Source: Niebla homalea
Lineage: Eukaryota; Ascomycota; Lecanoromycetes; Lecanorales; Ramalinaceae
Assembly: GCA_019925105.1 (NCBI GenBank)
Contig: JAHGAU010000018.1
Location: forward strand, 992,001-1,056,000
Length of the DNA: 64,000 nt
Direction: 5' to 3'
How positions within the stretch are numbered: position 1 is the first letter of the stretch; every line of letters starts with the position of its first letter. Position numbers and translations under genes: made by a program. The notes under the pieces are model-generated. The model saw only the letters and a list, made by a program, of their open reading frames with translations, was not told the DNA's origin and ran no database searches. Positions 54,021 to 64,000 of the stretch are shown here, one piece after another.

Positions 54021-54516
54021 TATATCTTATAAAATAAAAACGGGATAAGGATGGGATAAGGATAAAACGGGTTAAAATAAATAAAATCCTATCCTATATT
54101 AATATGGGATAAAACGGGATAAAATAAGGATATATTAAGATCTTAATAACGGATAAAATAAAAAGAAACGTAATTAAGATAATGAATTTAAAAGTTAATT
54201 ATTAAAAAGATAATTAAAAATAATTTTAATAGTTTATCGATAACGGTATCGATAACCGGAAAAAACTATAGTCCGGTTATCGATAAACCATTAAAAAAAT
54301 ATCTTTAATAATCTTTTTAATAATTATTTTTTTATCCTTAAATACACTTTTTTATTTTGTCCCTTTTTTTTACTTTATATCTTAACGGGATCTTAATATA
54401 TTTTTACTTTATCCCGTCGGGATAAAGATAACATAAGACGGGATTTAATTTTATCCCGTTTTACGTAAAATAAAATTAAAAAATCTAAATCCCGTCCTAT
54501 CCCGTCCCGTTTCTCG
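54021..54516. mobile_element. RIP-mutated relative of the CGGGA-rich MITE-like element
   Basis: About 496 bp inside LINE K ORF1, flanked by the 8-bp repeat gaataaaa (54013-54020 and 54517-54524). The right end (cccgtcctatcccgtcccgt, then ttctcgg) matches the left end of 53421-53842 read in reverse. The inner pair ggatatattaagatctt / gatcttaatatat is the mutated form of that element's gggatataccaagatc pair. The left end is the most altered. A large central hairpin is described separately. Exact ends may shift by a few bases because the duplication and the terminal repeat overlap. Confidence 0.72.
54192..54345. repeat. central palindrome with TATCGATAA motifs
   Basis: Two arms read outward from ccgg: the left rc gives ccggttatcgataccgttatcgataaac and the right gives ccggttatcgataaacca, both continuing into attaaaaa...taatctttttaataatta. 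The loop is about 13 nt (aaaaaactatagt). The left arm carries an extra tatcgata unit. Not seen in the un-mutated relative, so it is an arm extension or a foldback insertion. Confidence 0.75.
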
Positions 54517-54889
54517 GAATAAAAATAATAATAAACATAAAAAAATAAAAAAGTAAATAGCTTTTATTTAAATAAATAAAATAATAATAATTTATATAAA
54601 CGGTATAATAACTATAAAATATGGAATTTTTAAATTAAATAAAAAATTTAATATTAATAAAATATATATATAAAGATATATATAATATTGATTGATTGAT
54701 TGATTTATACTACGGATTTAGCTAAGTTAATTCCGGCGTTCCTTAATACGCAGCCTTTTAAGTTTATTAATAACCGTAAAAACCTGATACTTATAATATT
54801 AAGGTAAAAACCGACGTTTATCAGGCTTTTACCCTTTATCCCTTAAGGTAAAAAATATTAACGGCCGTTTAAAGAGTAATAATTTATTT

Positions 54890-57800
54890 ATATACTTTTT
54901 ATATTTTAACTCTTTTAAGAAAATCCATAATATTATAATTATATTTTTATAAAAATTATCCTTAAATTTATTACTTTTCCGTTCTTTTATATATTTATAT
55001 TACCTTAACCTTATATAACGCTTTTAAATATCCTTATTAATATTCATACGTTTAATATATATTTTTCTTATATAATTATCGTTATTAACTCCTTTAAGGA
55101 CTTTTAATAAGCGTTTATTATTATATCTTTATAACTATAGAAGATATTTTCCGGTTTATATAATTAATATAACCGGTTTCCGCTTTTCTTTTTTTTTTTA
55201 ATTAATAATAAATTTTCTCCGTAAGGTTTTTAATAATCTTATTTATTTTTATAGTACAAGTAAACTATAATAATAATCCGGCAAATATTATAAACTTAAT
55301 AATTATCCGGATATTTCGCTTTATCAATAATATTTTACGGTAATTATAAATATTAACTTTTACGATAAGTTTTAATTTAATTTCCGTAGATTAAAAATAA
55401 AAAATAAAAACGTATATAACGTTTTCTTTTCTTTATTTATACTTATATCCGGTATTTATTTAATTTTTAATATATAAAATAAATAAAAAGTAAATTAAAT
55501 TATTCTTATCCGTCCGGAGTTAAATCGTTAATACGTTATTACCCTTTTTTATAATATTATAACGGCGGAGATACTTATTAATAATCTTTTTATTATTAAA
55601 AGTTAAGTAATAATAACCTTAAAATATAAAGTTTTTATATTTCCGTTAATGTTTAATTTATTTTATTATAATTTATAAGGCGATTATTATAGTTTTTATT
55701 CTTTAAATCCTTTTAATCTCGGTTTTTTTTACGTTTAACGGAAGTTTATACGCGTTTAAACTGGCCTCCGGGATACCGGAAAGATTAATTTCTTTTTTAA
55801 TTTATTTTTATTTTATCTTAATAAAAAGGGGGATAAGTATCTTTAATTTATTTTTTTTAATTTAAAACTTATTAAAATTCTAACGGATCCGCCCGTTTCC
55901 TATTATCGTAATTAAATATATATATTTTTTTAACCTTATTTAAGCAATTATTTAATTTAATAAAATTTTAATTAATAATATAAAGACCTTAATCTTTAAT
56001 ACCGGGATAAAGGTTACTTTATAAATACTATTAATTATTCTTAAATACCGATTTTAGACTTTTTATAATATTTAAATAAACTCCTTCCTATATCCCGGAG
56101 TACTTTTAAGTATATATTAAATAATTATAATATATAGTCTAATTAACTTTATTACGGCTTAATAAACGGTTTGGGCCTTTTATAACGTAACTTTTTATAT
56201 TAATATAATAAGATAAAGAAAGCCTTTTTCTTATAAAGTTATTTTCTTTCAAACTTTTCTTATATAACCCTTTTAATTAAACTTTTTATTTATTTAAAGA
56301 TTAAGGACTTTAATATTAATATCCGGTTTTATTATAATTTAATTTAAGTTTATTATAATTATTATATTATATAACTTTAAACTCTTAATTCTATAAATAA
56401 GCTTATATTTATATAGCGTAAATTAAGCTTTATAAATTTTTACTTATTAAAAATAAACTTTATAAGCTTATTTTAATTTCAAATAATTTATATATATAAA
56501 GGTTTTATAGGTTAAAAAGTAAACGTTATTAATAAAGCCTTTAACTTAAACCTTTTATTTTAATTTAATAAACTCCTTAATTAATAAACTATTAAAGAAT
56601 AAGAATAATATAAAAGAAATAAGCAATCTTTAAGAAAATTTTATTATAATGGGCTTTATCGGGCTTATTTTTTATCTTAAGTTAATTAATATAATTTAAT
56701 TGCTTAAGAAATTATTTATTTACTTAATTAAAAAAAGTAATATCCTTTTTTTCCTTAAGTTATATAATAATTTTTAATAATTTATTTTATTAAAAATATT
56801 TATAATATTAAGAAAAAAAAGATTTATAATATATTTTTTCTTATAACCTTATACCGTATATATACCGTTAATTAATCCTTTAAGGGCTATTTTTATTAAT
56901 TAATTTCTTTTTACTTTTATTTATTAATCGGGGAAAAGTCCGTGATTCTTTATATAATCGTTAAAAATCTTTATTATTACCGTTTTTAAAACTTTCCTTA
57001 ACGTATAAAAGAATATAATAAGTTTATAAGACTTTACCTTAGAATAATCCGGCTTAATAAGCTTCTTAAGGATAATTATTTTTATTTCCTTAAATTTATA
57101 TAAATAAGAACCGTTATCGAAATATACTTAAAAAAAAATAAATAAAAACCCTTTTAAACAATAATATTATTATTAATAGGAATCTATTAAAGATCCTATT
57201 TAGTCTTAAGGCTTTATTTTTCTTTAATTTATTAATTACCTTAATTATTATACCTTATATTATTATTTTATTTATTAATATAGGATCGGGGTATATAATA
57301 TTATTGATATTATTTAAATTAACCTTTAATAGAAGAGGGAAAAATACTCCTTTAAAAGCCTTAATTTTACTATTAAAAATATTAATTAATATTTTATCGG
57401 GTTTCTTAAAAAACGGGAATTTAAAAATAAACTTTAATTTCTTACTTTATTCTTTATTATATTTTATTAACTTTTAAATATTATAAAATAAAACTATTAA
57501 GTTATATACCGTAAACCGAAAATATATTTACTTAATTTTCTTAATAATCTTTTCTTTTTTTTCTTAAGTAATTTTTAATTAATTAAATATTTCTTAATTT
57601 TTATACTTAAAAATTTACTTTATTGATTTTTTTACCTTTATAATTATAATTATATATTTTTTATTTTAATAGGTTTTAACTCTTTAAAAAAGCTTTATTA
57701 TCTGGATTATTTTATTAAATATTTTTCTTAATACCTTTATTATTTACTTTATAAAAAAGTCAATCCAGTCTTTATTATTTAATTAAGGGAGGTTTATGAA

Positions 57801-58640
57801 TTATATTATTTTCTCCTCCGCTTTTATATAAATTTTTATTATTTTAATCGTTTTTTACGTTTTTTTTATCGGTAATAATAAAATTCTATTAACGGTTTAA
57901 TTTAAGATTATCTATATCGGTATATAATTTAAGTTATATTTTAAGTTTTTTTATAGTTTATATATTATAATTATACCGGCAACCTTTTCCGTATTAAAGG
58001 TTAAATTAACTATTATTTTAAACTTATAACTTTTTTACGTAATAATCCCTTATAATATTAATAATAAGAAATTAACTTAAACGGTAACTATTAATAAATC
58101 GTTTAATTTAACGTAATTTATTATACGTTTTTCTTCGTTTTATATATAATAATATAAATTAAAGTCTTTAAGTAATATATATTCACTTAAAGTAATTAAG
58201 ACCTTTTTTAATAATAATATTATAAACGGTCCCTTTTTATTAACCGGTAACGGATTATATATATTATAAACATTAAAATCGCCCTTTAAGTTTTTTTCTT
58301 TTATAATATAAAATATATAAAAATTTTTATTATAATAAGTATTATCTTAGCTATTTACGTTAAACCGTTTATTTATAAAGAAATATATTCTGGTTATCTT
58401 ATCCCCCTTAAAGGTTAAATAAAATTCCTTTTCTGGGTTAATAAATAAATATATATATAAATTATACGGTAATTTTTATATTATTATAATATTAACGTTT
58501 TTAACTTCTTTAAACTTAAATATCGGTATTATTACTTTAATTCACTTATTACGGACGTTATATTATATTACTTTTAAAAACGTTAAAATATTATATATTA
58601 ACCTTTATAAAGGTTCCTTTATTTATATAATTTAAATTAT
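54890..58640 (-). pseudogene. ORF2 of LINE I, degraded
   Basis: Endonuclease and RT region by alignment with copies D, F and H. The RT box region lies near 56515-56540 (minus strand; FINNV-like where intact copies would have FVDDV). Stop codons are frequent. Confidence 0.68.
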
Positions 58641-58679
58641 AGACTTTTTATTAAAGTTAAATATTTTCTAGTTTAATAT

Positions 58680-60492
58680 TTTCCCGGTTATTATTAAAAA
58701 CGTAAAATAACCGGCCTTTAAAATTGGGATTATAAAGAACTTCCTTTATTTTTATTTTATCCGTTATTATTATTTATCCTTTATTATTTAATTAATTAAG
58801 TTTACGTTTTAAGGTTACTTTTAATTAACCCGTTAAATTAATTCTATATATATTATACCGTTAAATTTTTACGGTTATCCGGATTTTCTTACGTTTAATC
58901 TCTTTAACTTTTATTATATATTTAAAATCTTATATTAAATATTTTTTTTTATTATATATAACGTATTTAAATACGTTTTTTATAAGCTTTTTAATTATTA
59001 ATTCTATATACTTATAAGTATCGTAACCCTTAACGTAAATTATATATTTTATAATATTAAAATACTTTATAATAATATATTTATAATTTTAATATTTAAA
59101 ATATTAATAAATATCCGCCGTTTTATCTTATAATTAAGTTATTTTAAATAATCCTTTTTTAATAATCCTTTTATTTAAAATATTATTATATATCTTCATT
59201 AACGTTATACTTAATATAACGGTAAAATACCTCTTTATATATCTTAAGGAATTAAATCTTTTTATTACCGGAGGAAGCCTATAATTAATAATTTTAAACC
59301 TTAAGTAAAAAACCGTATTCTTCCTTTTTATACTTTTTAATATAATTTTTTTTTCGGTTTTTATAAAACGTAATAAATATATTTTATTTATTATAATAAT
59401 AAATAATTACCTTAAAATTTTAATTAATTTATATTCTTTTTTATTAATTTAAGTTTTAAATTTCTTTAACCTTTCTTTTGCCTTTAATAATATTATATTA
59501 AGGAAAATATCCTTACTTTATAGCTTACGTATTATAATAATTTGTTCTATTAATAATTCCGTTATTATTTTAAAAGCCTTTATTAATTATAATAGATTTA
59601 TTTTTATAATTACGTTCCTCTTTTTATTATTAAATAAACGGATCGTTATTATCCTCGTTTTCCTTAATACGGCTACTTTTTCCTCCGCTATCCTTTTATT
59701 TTTTATTATAGGTACCCTTTTTATTATTTTTATTATTTAACTTTTTCTCGCTTAAAAAATTATTGCCTTTATATTCTTACCTTATACCCTTAACTTTAAG
59801 CTGCCGTTTTTACTTTTTATTAATGTTTTTATACCCGCCCCTTAAAAGCCCCATAAGCGCTCCGTTTCCCTTAATTTTACCCTTACTTTTATATAGAAGT
59901 CTTTTACGTTTTTTAATTTAATTTATAATATTAATTAAATTTTTAACGTAATATTTTTCTACTTTACCGTAAAAAGTCTTTTTAAGGTTTTTACCGCCTC
60001 CTTTATTGTTTTTTTACTTTTATTTATTAGGTAATATATTGTCTCCGCCTTTTATTTTTAATCCCTTAAGGTCTTATTTTCCTTATTAATTTTATTTCTT
60101 TTTTATATATCCTTAATAGTAATTTTACTATAATCTTCCCGTTTTTTCCCCTTACTTATACCCTTTATTATTAATATAGTAGCGGCCTTTTTACCCCCTT
60201 ATTTACCTATTATTTCCGTATTATTATTACGTATTTTATACGCTTTAATACGGGTATTTTATTAACCTTAATTCCCTTATTTATTTTAAGCGTTATCTGG
60301 CTTATTATTATTATATTACCTATATACGTTATCGTTATTTCTATTAATATAAATTATTTGTTTGTTTATTACCTTATTCTTAATTATTATATTACTTCCA
60401 CTTATTATATTTAATATACTTCCCTTATTATTATTAAAGCTATATATATACGTATCGTTTTAGACCTCTAAGGTCCCTTTATTCGTCGCCAT
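58680..60492 (-). pseudogene. ORF1 of LINE I, degraded
   Basis: Starts ATGGCGACGAATAAAGGGAC on the minus strand, then AccTTagAGGTctAAAACG-like sequence as in the other copies. No sustained frame. The end is by analogy with copy E. Confidence 0.68.
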
Positions 60493-61135
60493 TTTTACGG
60501 GTTAATTATATATATAATATATAATAATAATATAACTATAAAAAGTAAATAAAGGATAAAAGAAATAAGGACTTTATATAATAATAAATAAAAAGTAAAT
60601 AAAAATAGAAAAGGTTTTTTTAAGTATACATAAACTAAAAGAAAATTAAATAGAAATAAAGAAATATTAAATAATTAAAGAAAAGCTATAAAAAAAATTT
60701 TATTAAATATATAAAAAAATAATAATAAAAGAATAAATAATAAAAGTATTAAAGGATTTTTTTAAAATTAATTTAAAAAATATTACGTTAAAAACTTAAT
60801 TAATATTATAAATTAAAATACAAAGAATAAAAAACTTCTATATAAAAACGGGAATATAATTAAAAAATTTTAAAAAGTTATATAAAGCTTAAAAAACGAT
60901 AATAAAAATACCGGTAAATAAAAATAATAAGAATTAAAGAAATTATATATAAAATAAAGAAACGATAGAAAAAGTTTTACGGAAAAACAAAGGGATAAAT
61001 TAAGTAATAAAAACTATAAAAATAACGTTTGTATTAACGATAAAAGCAATAAAAATTTTTAAAAAAACGGTAATATTAAAAAAAGTAAAAATAATAATTA
61101 TATAATTATTAAATAAAAAAGGAAAAGACGTAATT

Positions 61136-61158
61136 ATTGATTGATTGATTGATTGATT
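61136..61158 (-). repeat. TTGA tetranucleotide tail of LINE J
   Basis: Five consecutive ttga units, the longest pure tail here, next to the LINE 3' UTR. Unmutated although each unit offers TG steps, so the tail escaped RIP or was too recent. Confidence 0.85.
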
Positions 61159-64000
61159 TATATTACGGGTCTAGCTAAGTTAATTCTGGCGTTCCTTAAT
61201 ACGCGGCCTTTTAACCTTATTAATAACCGTAAAAACCTGATACTTATAACGTTAAGGCAAAAACCGGCGTTTACCAGGCTTTTACCCTTTATCCTTTAAG
61301 GTAGAGGATATTAACGGCCGTTTAAAAAGTAGTAATTTATTTATATACTTTTTATATTCTAACTCCCTTAAGAAAATCCGTAATATTATAATTATATCCT
61401 TATAAAGGTTATCCTTAAACTTATTATTCTTTTATTCCTTTATATATTTATACTAATTTAATCTTATATAATACCTTTAAATATCCTTATTAATATTTAT
61501 ACATTTAATATATACCTTGCTTATATTATTATTACCATTAACTTTTTTAAAAACTTTTAATAAGTATCTATTATTATATCCTTAAGGTTATAAAAAATAC
61601 TTTCCGGTTTATATAATTAACGTAATTAATTTCCGTTTTTCTTTTTCTTCCTTAACCAATAATAAACCTTTTCCGTAAAGTCTTTAATAACTTTATTTAT
61701 CTTTATAATAAGGTTAAACTATAATAATAGTCCGGTAAATATTATAAATTTAACGGCTACCCGGATATCCCGTTTTATAAATAATATTTAATAATAATTA
61801 TAAATATTTATTTTTATAATAAGTTTTAACTTAATTTCCGTAAATAAAAAATAAAAAATAAAAACGTATATGGTATCCTGCTTTTTTTATCCGTATTTAT
61901 ATTTAACGTTTATCCGACCCTTAATATATATAATAAATAAGAAATAAGTTAAACTATTTTTACTTATCCGGAGTTAAATTATTAATATATTATTATTTTT
62001 CTTTATAATATTATAATAACAGAAATACTTATTAATAATCTTTTTTTTATTAAAAGTTAAATAATAATAATTTTAAAGTATAAAGTCCTTATATTTCCGT
62101 TAACGTTTAATTTATTTTATTATAACTTATAAAATAATTATTATAGCCTTTATTCTTTAAATCCTTTTAATTTCGGTTTTTTTTACGTTTAATGGGAGTT
62201 TATACTTACTTAAGTTAACCTCCGGAATATTAATAAAATTAACCTTTTTTTCCGTTTATTTTTACTTTATTTTAATAGGAGGGAAAATAAATATCTTTAA
62301 TTTATTCTTTTTGGCTTTAAGCTTATTAAGATTTTAACGGATCCGCCCGTTTCTTATTATTATAATTAAGTATATATATTTTTTCAGTTTTACTTAAGCG
62401 ATTATTTAATTTAATAAGACTTTAATTAACGGTATAAAGACCTTAAACTTTAATATCGGGATAAAGGTTATTTTATAAATACCGTTAATTACCCTTAAAT
62501 ATTAATTCTAGATTTTCTATAATATTTAAATAAACTTTTTCTTATATTCCGGAGTACTTTTAAGTATATATTAAATAACCGTAATATATATTATAACTAA
62601 CTTTATTATAACTTAATAAATAGTCCGGGCCTTTTATAATATAATTTTCTATATTAATAAAACGAGATAAGTAAAACCTTTTTCCTATAAAGTTATTTTT
62701 TTTAAAATTTTTCTTATATAATCTTTTTAATTAAACTTTTATTTACTTAAAGGTTAAAGATTTTAATATTGGTATCTAGCTTTATTATAACTTTATTTAA
62801 GTTTATTATAATTATTATATTATATAATTTTAAGCTTTTAATTATATAAATAAATTTATATTTATATAACGTAAATTAAGCCTTATAAGTTTTTATTTAT
62901 TAAAAATAAACTTTATAAGTTTATTTTAATTCTAAATAATTTATACGTATAAAAGTATTATAAATTAAGAAATAAATATTATTAATAAAGCCTTTAACTT
63001 AAACCTTTTATTTTAACTTAATAAGCTTTTTAATTAATAAACCGTTAAAGAATAAAAATAATATAAAAAAAATAAATAATCCTTAAGGAATCCCCGTTAT
63101 AACGGGCTTTATTAAGCTTATTTTTTACCTTAGGTTAATCGATATAACTTAATTACTTAAGAAACTCTTTATTTACTTAATTAAAAAGGATAATATCCCC
63201 TTTTTCCTTAAGTTATATAGTAATTTTAAATAATTTATTTTATTAAAAATATTTATAATATTAAAAGAAAAAAGATTTATAATATATTTTTTCTTATAAC
63301 CTTATATTATATATATACCGTTAATTAGTCCTTTAAGGGTTATTTTTATTAATTAACTTTTTTTTTATTCTTATTTATTAATCGGGGAAAAGTCCGTAAT
63401 TCTTTATATAATTATTAAGGATCCTTATTATTATTATTTTTAAGGTTTTCCTTAACGTATATAAAAGTATGATAAGTTTATAAGACTTTATTTTAAAATA
63501 ATCCGGCTTAATAAGCTTCTTAAGGATAATTATTTTTATTTCCTTAAACTTATATAGGTAATAACTAACGTTAAAATATATTTAAAAAAACTAAATAAAA
63601 ACTTTTTTAAAAAGCAAAATTATTATTATTAGGAATCTATTAAGAATTTTATTTGGTTTTAAGGCTTTATTTTTTTTTTTTAATTTATTAATTATTTTAA
63701 TTATTATATCTTATATTATTACCTTATTTATTAATATAAGGTTAAGGTATAAAACGTTATTAATATCGTTTAAGTTAGCTTTTAACGGAAAGAAGAAAAA
63801 TGCTCCTTTAAGGACCTTAATTTTACCGTTAAAGGTATTAATTAATATATTATTAAGTTTTTAAAGGGCGGGAATTTAAAGATAAACTTTAATTTCTTAT
63901 TTTTTTTTTTATTATACTTTATTAACTTTTAAATATTATGAAATAAAATTATTAAGTTATATATTATAAATTAAAAATATATTTATTTAATTTTCTTAAT
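61136..64000 (-). mobile_element. LINE copy J, 3' half, continues past the window
   Basis: Minus-strand LINE starting with five TTGA units at 61136-61155, then tttatattacgggtctagc, 3' UTR and ORF2 up to the window edge, where the RT upstream region is reached. It interrupts LINE K ORF1 after aaaagacgtaatta. RIP strong, with occasional kept steps (ctgataa, caggctttt). The 5' end and right duplication are outside the window. Confidence 0.9.

Larger units (their letters stand above)
54689..60507 (-). mobile_element. LINE copy I, full length, nested in LINE K
   Basis: Minus-strand, 5819 bp, from tgattgattgattgattta to a 15-nt leader past the ATG (60492 on the minus strand). The 13-bp duplication is atatatataatat (54676-54688 and 60508-60520). 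ORF1 is about 60492 to 58680, ORF2 about 58640 to 54890. Heavily RIP-mutated over its whole length, more than copy E. It separates the two LINE K ORF1 segments, which join in register when it is removed. Confidence 0.92.
53901..61135 (+). mobile_element. LINE copy K, plus strand, ORF1 part, split by two elements
   Basis: The ORF1 start of the LINE in plus orientation: 53913 reads ATAGCGATAAATAACGGAAC, the RIP form of the ATGGCGACGAA start. Segments 53901-54020, 54517-54688 and 60508-61135 follow the order of copy E ORF1 (for example 60790-60830 matches 23952-23990 and the aggaaaatggcattaaa-like region). It is interrupted by an inverted-repeat element, by LINE I and, at 61136, by LINE J; the rest lies outside. 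It is inserted in LINE L. All frames broken. Confidence 0.82.

Overview
The window looks like a fully repetitive, A+T-rich heterochromatic block from a filamentous ascomycete. I see no intact host gene. By eye about four bases in five are A or T, the dinucleotides CA and TG are almost absent outside a few short patches, TA is in great excess, and CG is often kept. That is the footprint of repeat-induced point mutation (RIP, CpA to TpA), which acts in Pezizomycotina. The recognisable coding sequence is dead retrotransposon reading frames full of TAA/TAG codons. The species cannot be named from this.

The main repeat is a LINE of about 5.8 kb: ORF1, then ORF2 with an AP-endonuclease, a reverse transcriptase and a C-terminal region, a 3' end of TTGA/TCAA repeats, and target-site duplications (TSDs) of about 13 bp. 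Near-complete copies (minus unless stated) are D (20634-32237, split by E), E (plus, 23422-29190), F (32629-38421), G (38955-50602, split by H), H (39564-45372) and I (54689-60507). M (6086-10443), a plus-strand piece (15111-16471) and another (about 20150-20620) are 5'-truncated. A, B and J run off the window edge or continue outside it. B, C and L look like an older, more diverged subfamily.

Left region (1-18550): a nest five levels deep. LINE B carries LINE A; A carries a Ty3/gypsy-like LTR element (1464-12194); that carries both a miniature LTR element (4090-5157) and LINE M; and M carries a 725-bp SINE-like element with a tRNA-like head and a LINE-like 3' tail (7468-8192). B also holds a truncated plus-strand LINE.

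Middle region (18550-50616): LINE C fragment, an unassigned A+T-rich stretch, a plus LINE 3' end, then D with E inside it, F, and G with H inside it.

Right region (51430-64000): LINE L holds a small un-mutated inverted-repeat element rich in CGGGA motifs (53421-53842). Plus-strand LINE K holds a mutated relative of that element (about 54021-54516), full-length LINE I, and LINE J, which leaves the window.

The elements form one parasitic hierarchy. The LINE would supply the retrotransposition machinery, the SINE-like element borrows its tail, and the miniature LTR and inverted-repeat elements depend on unseen autonomous partners. RIP has inactivated nearly all of it.
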